64,000 nucleotides of DNA from Neptuniibacter sp. CAU 1671 (lineage in GTDB: Bacteria; Pseudomonadota; Gammaproteobacteria; Pseudomonadales; Balneatricaceae): NCBI RefSeq assembly GCF_029222905.1, contig NZ_JARHUE010000001.1:496001-560000 (forward strand), written 5' to 3'. Shown one piece after another: positions 17,362-25,938 of the stretch; positions within the stretch are counted from its first letter, which is position 1, and every line of letters begins with the position of its first letter. A model generated the notes under the pieces. It was not told where the DNA came from, did not search any database, and saw nothing but the letters and a program-made list of their open reading frames with translations. The position numbers were made by a program, and so were the translations under genes.

Positions 17362-19878
17362 ATGTCCGCCCTGCCCGTCGAAACAATTTTACCTGACCTT
17401 ATCCAGGCCCTGACTACGGCTGGTGATGCTATTCTGCAGGCTCCACCCGGATCCGGCAAAACCACCTTTATCCCACTGGCCCTGCTCCGATCCGAAAACA
17501 CCGTAACGGGTAAAATACTGCTGCTGGAACCCCGACGGCTCGCTGTTAAAAACGTAGCCAGTTATATGGCTCAGCAACTGTGCGAACAGCCGGGTGAAAC
17601 GGTGGGTTACCGGATGCGGCTGGAAAGCCGGGTCAGTGCCAAAACCCGGATTGAAGTCGTCACTGAAGGCGTTTTGCTGCGCTTATTGCAGGCTGATCCC
17701 AGTCTTGAGGGGTATTCGCTGCTGATTTTTGATGAGTTTCATGAGCGCAGTCTTGAGTCCGATCTCGGATTGGCCATGGCGCTCTATGCCCGGGCTCTGT
17801 TTCGTGACCATCCCCCGCTCAAACTGCTGCTGATGTCAGCCACATTAGAGAACAGCGCCCTGCAGTCATTGTTACCCCAGGCGCCACTGATCACCGCCAC
17901 AGGCCAGCTTTTTCCGGTTGATATTAAGTATGCAGCACTGGATCTGAGCAAACGCCCGCTGGGTGAAGCCATCGCACTGCAATTACTTGATATTCTGGCT
18001 GAAACTCAGGGCAGCCTGCTGGTGTTTCTGCCAGGTCAGGCAGAAATACGTGCCGTAGAGTCTTTATTACAAAGCCAGCCCAACCGGTTACAGGGTTGCC
18101 TGATAACGCCATTGTATGGCGACATGGATCTGGCGGCTCAGCAAACAGCGATTGCACCGCCGCCCAAAGGCACGCGCAAACTGGTGCTGGCCACCAACAT
18201 TGCCGAAACCAGTCTGACCATTGAGGGGATCCGGGTGGTGGTCGATGCAGGTTTATGCAAGGTGGCCCGGTTTGACCCCAATACCGCCATGACCCGTTTA
18301 CATACCCAGCGCATATCCAAAGCTTCAGCCACGCAGCGCGCCGGCCGGGCTGGACGCCTGGAACCCGGCATCTGCTACCGTCTCTGGTCTACTGCGCAAC
18401 AGGCTGAGCTGGCCGCACATTTGCCACCCGCCATCACGCAGGCGGACCTGGCACCCATGGTCCTGCTGCTGGCTAACTGGGGCATTAGCCGGGCGGATGA
18501 ACTGGTTTGGCTGGATAAACCCACCCAAGGTGCCTGGTCTCAGGCACAAAGCCTGCTGAAAATGTTAGCAGCGCTTGACCCCGATGGGCAGATTACTCCG
18601 CTGGGTGAAGCAATGCTCACCCTGCCCTGCCACCCCCGTTTGGCCCATCTATTGTTGCGCGTCGACGGAGAGGTGAATCTGTCGCAAGCCTGTTCACTGG
18701 CCGCACTGTTGTCGGACCGCGACCCGCTGCGGCTTGAATCGGTCGATATTGAAACGCGACTGGAATGGCTACAACAACCCTCACCCCGTCACCACAAAAG
18801 CAGTTGGCACAGAATGCGGCAGCAGGCCCGTCAGTTTCGTCAGATTCGGGAGAAGATCGAATCTCATGGATTAGCTGTGGTTTCTGAGCCCCTGTCTGCA
18901 GGCCTTTTGATCACACTGGCCTACCCGGACCGCATTGCCAGTCAGCGGCAACCGCAGGGCACAGACTACAGACTGAGTAATGGCCGCGCTGTTCGACTGG
19001 AAGCCGGTGATCCCTTGCGACAGCATGGCTGGCTGGCGGTTGCGGCAACCCGGGGCCTGGCCGGGCAAAGGCAGGATCAGATAACGCTGGCAGCACCACT
19101 TAATATCAACACCTTGCGTAGCGTATTCCCGGAATACGTCTCGATCAGCGCTGAGGTCTACTGGGACCGTGACCTGAAAAAAGTCATGGCGCAGGAGCTT
19201 CATACCTCAGGTGCTCTGACCCTGTTCAGCAAACCCCTGGAACAACCCGATCCTGATCAGGTACATCGGACTCTGATCGATCAACTGCGACGGGACGGGC
19301 TTGATCAACTCAGCTGGACGCCAACCCACCATTTGTGGCGCCAGCGGGTTATGTTTTTACGCAACAGTGCACCGGAGTCAGAACAGCACCTGTGGCCAGA
19401 TCTGAGTGATGCTGCATTACTGAACACACTGGAGGACTGGCTGCTGCCTTTTTTACAGGGCGAGAGACGGTTTGAGCAACTAACCGGGCAGACATTGGCT
19501 ACAGCCCTGCACACGCTGCTGCCCTGGTCTTCGCAGCAGCAGCTGGATCAACTGGCACCCACCCATCTCACTTTACCCTCAGGCAGTCGTGTAGCCATCG
19601 ATTATTCAGAAGTACCACCGGTGTTGGCAGCGAAGCTACAAGAGTTATTTGGTTGGCAGCAGACACCGCAGATCGGCTATGGCACGGGTTTAAAACTGCA
19701 TCTGCTGTCACCGGCCAGAAGACCGGTACAGATCACAATGGACCTGGCCAATTTTTGGCACACCACCTATGCGGACGTCAAAAAAGATCTGAAAGGCCGT
19801 TACCCAAAACACGACTGGCCGGATGATCCGACTCAGGCCATCGCCAGCCGGGGCGTCAAACGGCGGACTTCCCACTGA
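17362..19878 (+). CDS. hrpB: ATP-dependent helicase HrpB
   Basis: An 838-residue DExH-box helicase. Motif I is APPGSGKTTF, motif II DEFHER, motif III SATLE, and motif VI reads ATQRAGRAGRLEPG; residues 425-520 are the HA2 domain, and the C-terminal HrpB-specific domain includes RYPKHDWPDDP near the end. HrpB belongs to the DEAH/RHA group but with DEFH. In E. coli its role is poorly defined (RNA metabolism is suspected). The gene ends 23 bases inside the convergent hdfR gene. Confidence 0.92.
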   Translation: MSALPVETILPDLIQALTTAGDAILQAPPGSGKTTFIPLALLRSENTVTGKILLLEPRRLAVKNVASYMAQQLCEQPGETVGYRMRLESRVSAKTRIEVVTEGVLLRLLQADPSLEGYSLLIFDEFHERSLESDLGLAMALYARALFRDHPPLKLLLMSATLENSALQSLLPQAPLITATGQLFPVDIKYAALDLSKRPLGEAIALQLLDILAETQGSLLVFLPGQAEIRAVESLLQSQPNRLQGCLITPLYGDMDLAAQQTAIAPPPKGTRKLVLATNIAETSLTIEGIRVVVDAGLCKVARFDPNTAMTRLHTQRISKASATQRAGRAGRLEPGICYRLWSTAQQAELAAHLPPAITQADLAPMVLLLANWGISRADELVWLDKPTQGAWSQAQSLLKMLAALDPDGQITPLGEAMLTLPCHPRLAHLLLRVDGEVNLSQACSLAALLSDRDPLRLESVDIETRLEWLQQPSPRHHKSSWHRMRQQARQFRQIREKIESHGLAVVSEPLSAGLLITLAYPDRIASQRQPQGTDYRLSNGRAVRLEAGDPLRQHGWLAVAATRGLAGQRQDQITLAAPLNINTLRSVFPEYVSISAEVYWDRDLKKVMAQELHTSGALTLFSKPLEQPDPDQVHRTLIDQLRRDGLDQLSWTPTHHLWRQRVMFLRNSAPESEQHLWPDLSDAALLNTLEDWLLPFLQGERRFEQLTGQTLATALHTLLPWSSQQQLDQLAPTHLTLPSGSRVAIDYSEVPPVLAAKLQELFGWQQTPQIGYGTGLKLHLLSPARRPVQITMDLANFWHTTYADVKKDLKGRYPKHDWPDDPTQAIASRGVKRRTSH

Positions 19879-20707
19879 AGCAGGCCTGAAGCTGTGCCAC
19901 CGCTTCACGGCAATCATCTGCAGCAGGATTCGTATCCAGCCAGCTGGCATAGATATCACGTTCGATAGGGGGTACGCCCTCTACGGCGAACAAGGTCTGA
20001 CCCACCTGTGGTATCGCTTTGGGCAGCAGTGCGACGCCACCGTTGCGGGTCAGGAAATCCACCGCCAGACTCATCTGTCCGGTGTGCAGAATGGGCGCTA
20101 CCGGTGGCAACCACCACTGTTCACTGGGCAGGTTGAACGCTGTATCCCAATCCAAATGCACATAGTTAAGCTCAGTGAGCTCGGTTAAAGCACGATGGCG
20201 TTGGTCTGTTGCCAACTGAAGCACCAACTGGCCCACCACAGCATTATGAATATCAGGTAACTTGGGCGGCGTGAAAGAGAAGACAATATCCAGCCGGGAT
20301 TCTAGCAGCCCACGCAGCAGGCTTTTGCGTTGATCTACCTCAGTCCGCCAGCAAAACTCAGGGCTATGCCTGATCACGTGCTGAATGGGTACACTCAGAA
20401 AACTCTCCCAGAGTATCGCTGCTGCCCCGAGGGAGAGCTGTCGTCGCTGACCCACAACACCGCTTTCCTGCAGCGCACTCTGCCAGGTAGAAAGGATCGA
20501 TTCAGCATAGGGCTGCAGCCGTTCCCCCGCCGCCGTCAACATGATGTTACCCCGCTTGCGTGAGAACAATTCAGTGCCCACCAGCGACTCAAGCTGGCGA
20601 ATACGAAAACTCACCGCCGACTGAGTCAGACAGAGGTTATCAGAGGCCCGACCAAAATGCCGGGTATTGGCGACCTCAAGAAAGGTGCGTAACAGCTCGG
20701 TATCCAA
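19856..20707 (-). CDS. hdfR: LysR-type regulator HdfR
   Basis: A 283-residue LTTR whose first 70 residues (TELLRTFLEVANTRHFGRAS, LTQSAVSFRIRQLESLVG, LFSRKRGNIMLTAAGERL) closely follow E. coli HdfR, a repressor of the flagellar master operon flhDC. The start is TTG at 20707. It is divergent from maoP across 193 bases, the same arrangement as in enterobacteria (hdfR-yifE), which supports orthology beyond similarity. The last bases overlap the end of hrpB in a convergent manner. Confidence 0.87.
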   Translation of the reverse strand: MDTELLRTFLEVANTRHFGRASDNLCLTQSAVSFRIRQLESLVGTELFSRKRGNIMLTAAGERLQPYAESILSTWQSALQESGVVGQRRQLSLGAAAILWESFLSVPIQHVIRHSPEFCWRTEVDQRKSLLRGLLESRLDIVFSFTPPKLPDIHNAVVGQLVLQLATDQRHRALTELTELNYVHLDWDTAFNLPSEQWWLPPVAPILHTGQMSLAVDFLTRNGGVALLPKAIPQVGQTLFAVEGVPPIERDIYASWLDTNPAADDCREAVAQLQACFSGKSAV

Positions 20708-20900
20708 AGGCTAATCCATCAAAAAAACTTATCATCACAACAAAAAAGCTTTGTTTTACTCACCCGCATCCCCTAACCATAATTCGCGAAAAAGCGGATC
20801 TAAATGCTGTGAACGCTCTTGCCTTTGAAGCTTAACATCGGCGTTCCGCAATTAGCGTCTATTTGATTCTTATCTCTTTTTTGCCGTAACAGGTAGCAAG
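20708..20900. promoter_or_regulatory. hdfR-maoP divergent control region, candidate maoS location
   Basis: In E. coli the Ori-macrodomain site maoS lies in the intergenic region next to maoP. Here the equivalent 193-base gap contains an 8-base palindrome TTCGCGAA (20783-20790) close to AAAAAGCGGA. I do not recall the maoS sequence exactly, so which bases would serve as the site is not decided. The gap also holds both promoters. Confidence 0.4.
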
Positions 20901-21266
20901 ATGCAACAGGATAAAGAACAAGTTTCCAGCTTTTCTGCTGCCACCGAGTTTAAGGACCCTAAAAACTTTCCTTACGGGTTTAAACGCAGTGGTGAATTTA
21001 CCCAGCAACAAGCTGAATTACTGGCACGCCACGGTCATGCTTATCATGCGCTGCATGCGGGTGATCGTGCACCCCTAACTGCTGAAGAGGAGGCATTTAT
21101 CCTTTTCTGTAACGGCGAACATGACGCGCAAACCGGGCATGAAAAAGCCTGGAAGCGTTACCTGACACTCTGCGACAAGCGCGCCCACCGGCCAGCTGTC
21201 AGTCTGAGTTCCGCTGCCCGGGAAAACTCCACATCCAATATGGATTCGGACTGGGATAGCCTCTAA
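20901..21266 (+). CDS. maoP: MaoP (YifE/DUF413), macrodomain Ori organization protein
   Basis: A 121-residue protein aligned with E. coli MaoP: FKDPKNFPYGFKRSGEFTQQ, ELLARHGHAYHALHAGDRAP and EEEAFILFCNGEHDAQTGHE reproduce the DUF413 core. MaoP works with the DNA site maoS to constrain mobility of the chromosomal Ori region. The C-terminal tail is Asp/Ser-rich as in homologues. Divergent from hdfR and followed by a terminator. Assignment rests on sequence and conserved synteny. Confidence 0.86.
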   Translation: MQQDKEQVSSFSAATEFKDPKNFPYGFKRSGEFTQQQAELLARHGHAYHALHAGDRAPLTAEEEAFILFCNGEHDAQTGHEKAWKRYLTLCDKRAHRPAVSLSSAARENSTSNMDSDWDSL

Positions 21267-21267
21267 C

Positions 21268-21299
21268 AAAAAGACCAGCCTAAGCTGGTCTTTTTTTCG
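21268..21299 (+). terminator. Rho-independent terminator of maoP
   Basis: AAAGACCAGC-CTAA-GCTGGTCTTT followed by TTTTT. It also lies at the 3' side of the convergent small gene. Confidence 0.88.
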
Positions 21300-21315
21300 T
21301 CTCCTGAAACATCTA

Positions 21316-21594
21316 TCAGCAGGCTGCGAGATTAGCTTTGCTGTACGACAGATGATTCACCTCTTCGATCAAACGACGCACTTCATCCACAGCATCTTCA
21401 AGAAGGCGTATATATTCCACATCGGCTTCTTTCAAATAGGGACGACTACGCGTCTGAACAAGGGGGTTGGAGCTCAGGGTGTTGCTGATTGGACCGTCAA
21501 ATGTTGAGAATTGAACAAAGGATTGAGTTGGATATAACGGAGCTGTAATCACACTCATCAATGGTCTACTCGAGTTAGTTATTATGTATTCCAT
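21316..21594 (-). CDS. Small hypothetical protein with a C-terminal helix
   Basis: Up to 92 residues. The N-terminal half is rich in Ser/Thr/Pro and probably unstructured; the C-terminal part (EADVEYIRLLEDAVDEVRRL, then IEEVNHLSYSK) forms an amphipathic, acidic helix. ATG 21594 and ATG 21558 are both possible and neither has a strong ribosome-binding site. I do not recognise it. It sits between the maoP terminator and the response regulator and may be real because the frame is open with a coherent helix, but support is modest. Confidence 0.4.
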   Translation of the reverse strand: MEYIITNSSRPLMSVITAPLYPTQSFVQFSTFDGPISNTLSSNPLVQTRSRPYLKEADVEYIRLLEDAVDEVRRLIEEVNHLSYSKANLAAC

Positions 21595-21815
21595 TCGCCA
21601 CTAAAGACGGAAGTGGCATGCCTTTGGCGCTAAGTACTTTAGTACAATTACCCCCCGCTGCAAAGATCAAAATAACAAATCAGACCTTTGTCTAATAACC
21701 TCACCTGAATATTAAAAATTTAACGAATATAACAACGACATAAGCCGATTGTTATGACCGGCTTCGGGGGTTAGGATAGGGTCTTTATCTTCATGCAGGC
21801 TCGAGAACTCTTCAG

Positions 21816-22616
21816 ATGCAGTTGAGCAATCTTTACGTCATCATTATTGAACCCTCCAAAGTACAACGTCATATCATCATGGATCAGCTCCATCTGATTG
21901 GCGTCACCCAGATTGAAGAGTTTGATTCCGCTGAACCTGCCCTGGAACGGATGCAACAAATCACCCCTGACCTGGTTCTTTCTGCCATGCATCTACCCGG
22001 CATTTCGGGCACGGATCTGGTAGCAGAGATGCGCAGGCAAGCGGCACTTGAGATGGTTACCTTTATTCTGGTCTCAAGTGAAACCCACTACCGCTACCTT
22101 GAGCCGATACGTCAGGCCGGTGCTATCGCCATTCTTCCCAAACCCTTCACTGCAGACGATCTGGCGACTGCTCTGCGCAGCACGCTGGAATACCTCGCTG
22201 ACAGCGAAGATGAAGGTGAAAGTGAAGAGTACGAACATCTGCGGGTACTCATTGTGGATGACAGTGCCATGGCACTTCGCTACGTCCGACAGATGCTGGA
22301 CGGTCTGGGCATTGGCACGATCGATACAGCCGGTGACGGCTCGGAAGCGCTGGACCTACTGGAAAAAGGCCACAGCTATGATCTGATCATCACCGACTAC
22401 AATATGCCCAATGTTGATGGCAAAGAGCTGACTGAACACATCCGACAGTACGGTGACCAGCCCACTATTCCTATCCTGATGCTGACCAGTGAGCAGAATG
22501 AAAGTCGGCTTGCCGCCGTGCAAAGTGCAGGCGTTTCTGCAATCTGCAACAAACCTTTCTCGTATGGCACTGTGAAATCGTTGATTGAACAGCTGATCAA
22601 CGAACGGGATATCTGA
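21816..22616 (+). CDS. Tandem-receiver response regulator, first receiver degenerate
   Basis: A 266-residue protein of two CheY-like receivers and no output domain. Receiver 2 (~142-263) is complete: VLIVDDSAMALRYVRQML has the acidic pair, LIITDYNMPNVDG the phospho-acceptor Asp, LTSE the Thr, and CNKPF the Lys. Receiver 1 (~6-125) has IIIEPSK in place of the acidic pair and LVLSAMHLPG where Asp should stand (Ala instead), but keeps LVSSE and LPKPF. It can probably not be phosphorylated at that site. This looks like a CheY-pair adaptor with one pseudo-receiver as a protein-interaction module. No histidine kinase or chemotaxis gene lies near; the next gene is convergent. Confidence 0.85.
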   Translation: MQLSNLYVIIIEPSKVQRHIIMDQLHLIGVTQIEEFDSAEPALERMQQITPDLVLSAMHLPGISGTDLVAEMRRQAALEMVTFILVSSETHYRYLEPIRQAGAIAILPKPFTADDLATALRSTLEYLADSEDEGESEEYEHLRVLIVDDSAMALRYVRQMLDGLGIGTIDTAGDGSEALDLLEKGHSYDLIITDYNMPNVDGKELTEHIRQYGDQPTIPILMLTSEQNESRLAAVQSAGVSAICNKPFSYGTVKSLIEQLINERDI

Positions 22617-22621
22617 GACCG

Positions 22622-23341
22622 CTACCAGTACATCCAGGCTGTTCTCTGCTTCAGTTGCTCACGGCTGACTCGCCACTCCGGACAATGCTGTGCCACCGCC
22701 CGCCAAAATTTGGGTGAGTGATCAAAGTGCTCCAGATGGCAGAGTTCATGAATCATCACATAATCCTGCAGCGTGGGTGAGGCCATCAATAATCGCCAGT
22801 TAAGCGCAATTTCTCCCTGACTGCTGCAGCTGCCCCACCGCCGCTTATAATCACGCACTTTCAGGCCAGTGATCTCTTTCTGCAGCTTCTGTCGCCAGAA
22901 CTCGAGCCTCTGAGGAAGAATACTGAGCGCCTGTTTCTTATACCAGCGTTTCACAATCCCACGGACCTGGTCGGCTTCAGTCTGATCCGTCTTGGCAGCT
23001 ACAGTGACCAGCAATTGCTGACCCTGCAATACCACGCGTGAGCGCTGACCGTGCACCCAACTCAGCACAAGAAATGCGCCCTTATATGGCAGCAGAGCAC
23101 CCTGCTCTATCTCTACCACAAACTGCTGTACCCGAGCATATTGCTGCTCAATCCAGCTTTGTTTGCTCGCGAGCCACTGGTCAACCCACTGCTGAGTGAC
23201 CTGATAAGGTACGCGTACCTGCACGCCAGAGGCCGTCACCTGCAGGCTTGCGGTTTTTCGGCGGCTTCTGATCACGGTGCAGGCTATAGATTTCAAGTCA
23301 GCTATCGGTTTATGGTGAGACATTATGTTCACATCGGTCAT
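22622..23341 (-). CDS. YgjP/WLM-like zinc metallopeptidase (DUF45)
   Basis: About 239 residues. The YgjP-like (DUF45, M48-related) signature is complete: RRWGSCSSQGEIALNWRLLM followed by VMIHELCHLEHFDHSPKFW, with HELCH as zinc ligands/catalytic Glu and the third His in FDHSPKFW. Substrates of this family are poorly known. Starts at 23341 (MTDVNIMSHHK) or 23323 both lack a clear ribosome-binding site. The gene is divergent from the uracil-DNA-glycosylase-type gene across 39-57 bases. Confidence 0.8.
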   Translation of the reverse strand: MTDVNIMSHHKPIADLKSIACTVIRSRRKTASLQVTASGVQVRVPYQVTQQWVDQWLASKQSWIEQQYARVQQFVVEIEQGALLPYKGAFLVLSWVHGQRSRVVLQGQQLLVTVAAKTDQTEADQVRGIVKRWYKKQALSILPQRLEFWRQKLQKEITGLKVRDYKRRWGSCSSQGEIALNWRLLMASPTLQDYVMIHELCHLEHFDHSPKFWRAVAQHCPEWRVSREQLKQRTAWMYW

Positions 23342-23380
23342 CTGACGGATGAGTATGACAAATGGCTTCAGGTCAGAGCA

Positions 23381-23974
23381 ATGGATCAGATCAACCAACT
23401 GCTGAAAAAAATCCGTGACTGCCGTGAGTGCGCTGCACACCTGCCACTGGGCCCCAATCCTGTGGTCTATGCCAGCGCTACAGCGCGGCTGTTGATCATT
23501 GGTCAGGCACCGGGCACCCGTGTTCATGCTACAGGCATCCCCTGGAATGACGCCAGCGGCAACCGCCTGCGGGATTGGCTGCAGCTGGACGCCTCAACAT
23601 TTTACGATACCCACCGGATCGCGATTATGCCGATGGGGTTTTGTTATCCGGGGAAAGGCCAATCAGGCGATCTGCCGCCACGCCCTGAATGTGCACCCTT
23701 ATGGCATGCCAGGCTGCTTGCGCAGATGCCACAGATTCAGCTGACCCTGTTGATTGGTGATTACGCTCAGAAATATTATCTGGCCGGAACGCCATTTCTT
23801 CAGTCGGCCAAAACCCTGACTGAACGGGTCAAACATTTTAACGAGGCACCCAGCGGGTTTTTCCCTCTGCCCCACCCCTCACCACGTAACCAGCTTTGGC
23901 TGAAAAAGAATCCCTGGTTTGAAAGCACAGTGATCCCGGCACTCAGGACGCAGATTGCAACGGTGATGGGTTAA
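23381..23974 (+). CDS. Uracil-DNA glycosylase superfamily protein
   Basis: A 197-residue protein starting at ATG 23381 (MDQINQLLKKIRDCRECAAH). LLIIGQAPGTRVHATGIPWN is the GQAPG-type motif A of the UDG superfamily and LPHPSPRNQ the motif B leucine/His loop; the N-terminal CRECAAH resembles the Fe-S-type families but without enough Cys to be sure of a cluster. Probably removes uracil or another damaged base, or is a diverged UDG-like protein. Its 3' end overlaps the convergent transglutaminase gene by 4 bases. Confidence 0.78.
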   Translation: MDQINQLLKKIRDCRECAAHLPLGPNPVVYASATARLLIIGQAPGTRVHATGIPWNDASGNRLRDWLQLDASTFYDTHRIAIMPMGFCYPGKGQSGDLPPRPECAPLWHARLLAQMPQIQLTLLIGDYAQKYYLAGTPFLQSAKTLTERVKHFNEAPSGFFPLPHPSPRNQLWLKKNPWFESTVIPALRTQIATVMG

Positions 23975-25938
23975 ACCCTTTGTCTGCAGACGCGGCAGAT
24001 ATCAGCAAGGTTTTTCTGCTCCAACTTATCAACATGCCCTGCATAGCGCAGTCGCTCATACTGATCTGCGACGGACAGCAGTTCATCCTGCAAATCGGTC
24101 AGTACCCCGGATAGACGCTGACAATAGTGCCGCACCGTTTCACCGGGAGCACGGGCTAACCCCTTTGGAGCAAAATGGTCGGATAACAGCCGTACCTGAC
24201 GATCAGCAAAGTCCTCCTTAGGTAGCCGGCTACGCAACTTCTGCCGCAGCATTATAAAACCAATCACCAATGCAAAAGGCCCAAACAGCAGCAGCGCTAT
24301 GCGCATCACCGAAACCTGACCCAGCAGTCCCTGTAATAAACCCGCTTGCTGATGATGGTAATTCAGCACCCAGCGCTGCCAGCCATAATTGATCGCCTCC
24401 CAGCGTAATCTGATAACCCCCAGCAGACTGCCCTGCCCTGACAACGCGGACAAAGGCCTTTCAGCCAGAAAACCGGGTTGTCCGGCAAACGCCTGATCCG
24501 CGGATTGCTCCACCCGTTCAGGTGCAACGGCAGCGGTTGGATCAATACGAACCCAGCCGCGACCTTCAATCCAGGCCTCAAGCCAGGCATGCGCATCATA
24601 CTGCCTGACGGTGTAGTAGCTCTCGAATGGGTTGTACTCCCCCCCCTGATAACCGGTTACCACGCGGGCGGGGATCCCGGCCAGCCTCAACAGATAGGTG
24701 GTGGCCGAGGCAAAATGGCCACAGAAACCCTTCTGGGTCTCAAACAGAAAGTCATCAATGCTGTTATTGCTCAGTGCAGGAGGCTCAAGTGTGTAGATAA
24801 AACTGGCTGTATAGCGTTGCAGAATCTGCTCAATGATCGCTTCGGCAGAGAGGTTGCTGCTACGCCACTGCGCAGCCAGCGCGCGTGCTTTTGGATTGCC
24901 ATCTGGCAGAGAGAGGTAGCGTTCAGGCGAATCCAGGCGCTGCGGATTCAGCATCAGAGCGGGAGATGATTGAAGAGTATACTGCTGACGTAACAATTGC
25001 TTCTGACCTGCCATTAACGTCGCATCAGGCAACCGACTTAACGCGGCGGGATAACCCACCACGGTCTCCAGTACAGGTACCCATTTTTTCTGATTGGGCT
25101 CCAGAATCAGCTCATAACTGAGCACCGTGGAGGTTTGTAACTCAGTTCGTGATACCTGTTCAGCGGTGGACTGACGCGAAGCGTTATACCAGCGCCGCCC
25201 ATCAAAATCCGGCAACACAATGGCACGCCAGTAGAGAGAGTTCTGGGCAGGCTGCGCTTCAGCAAAACTGACCCTGAATGCAACCTGGGCCGAACGCAGC
25301 AACTTGGTAATATCCCCCGGTGACATTGAATCAGATAACCCGGTGCGCGCAGTGGCCGGATCCAGCCTTACCTCCCAAAACGCGCCGAGTCGCGGCATAA
25401 CCAGAAACAACAGCACCATCAACGGCAGTGCCGGTAGGACAAACCCGCCTGCTTTTTTGAGAGGCTGCCAGAATGAGCCCTCGGCGTTGCTGTAGAGGGT
25501 CAGCAGTGTGGTCATGATCACCAGTAAAGTGAAGATGACATAAAGCGCAGTCCAGATACTCTGGTCAAACAGAAAGGTCGTCGCTGTTACCATAATGGCA
25601 ACATAGAGCATCACCAGTGCATCCCGACGCCGGTGCAGCTCAATCAATTTAAGACTGAAACCGGCTATCAACAGACCCACCGTAGTACTGATCCCGGCCC
25701 CAGACCGATAGCCCGTGAGCACCACCACCAACGCAATCAAAACCAGCACCGCTCTGATGGCCCAGTGAGGGAACCGGCCACGACCGCGCCATACCCAGAA
25801 ACGCCATACTGCACATACAACAACCAAGCCGGTGATGGATAGGGAGAGGTGTGTCAGGTGCGGCAATACCACCAGTGCCACACACACTAGCTGCCATAAC
25901 AGACCGTTACGGCTGATCTGCTGACTGGCAGTGCTCAT
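23971..25938 (-). CDS. TgpA-type membrane transglutaminase (DUF3488-transglutaminase-DUF4129)
   Basis: A 655-residue membrane protein. Residues ~10-200 contain 5-6 hydrophobic helices (DUF3488); residues ~330-480 a periplasmic transglutaminase-like domain whose triad is GFCGHFASATTYLL (Cys), YDAHAWLEAWIEG (His) and RIDPTAAV (Asp); a further helix at ~560-580 precedes a cytosolic DUF4129-like tail. TgpA of Pseudomonas aeruginosa is such a protein and is essential there. ATG 25938 overlaps the stop of the DUF58 gene (ATGA), so moxR-DUF58-tgpA form a coupled operon in the order usual for the family. Confidence 0.88.
   Translation of the reverse strand: MSTASQQISRNGLLWQLVCVALVVLPHLTHLSLSITGLVVVCAVWRFWVWRGRGRFPHWAIRAVLVLIALVVVLTGYRSGAGISTTVGLLIAGFSLKLIELHRRRDALVMLYVAIMVTATTFLFDQSIWTALYVIFTLLVIMTTLLTLYSNAEGSFWQPLKKAGGFVLPALPLMVLLFLVMPRLGAFWEVRLDPATARTGLSDSMSPGDITKLLRSAQVAFRVSFAEAQPAQNSLYWRAIVLPDFDGRRWYNASRQSTAEQVSRTELQTSTVLSYELILEPNQKKWVPVLETVVGYPAALSRLPDATLMAGQKQLLRQQYTLQSSPALMLNPQRLDSPERYLSLPDGNPKARALAAQWRSSNLSAEAIIEQILQRYTASFIYTLEPPALSNNSIDDFLFETQKGFCGHFASATTYLLRLAGIPARVVTGYQGGEYNPFESYYTVRQYDAHAWLEAWIEGRGWVRIDPTAAVAPERVEQSADQAFAGQPGFLAERPLSALSGQGSLLGVIRLRWEAINYGWQRWVLNYHHQQAGLLQGLLGQVSVMRIALLLFGPFALVIGFIMLRQKLRSRLPKEDFADRQVRLLSDHFAPKGLARAPGETVRHYCQRLSGVLTDLQDELLSVADQYERLRYAGHVDKLEQKNLADICRVCRQRV

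Noticed and set aside
21742-21766. AAGCCG...CGGCTT hairpin upstream of the response regulator
   Set aside because: Short stem with an 11-base or longer loop and no T-tract; too weak to call as a terminator or operator.
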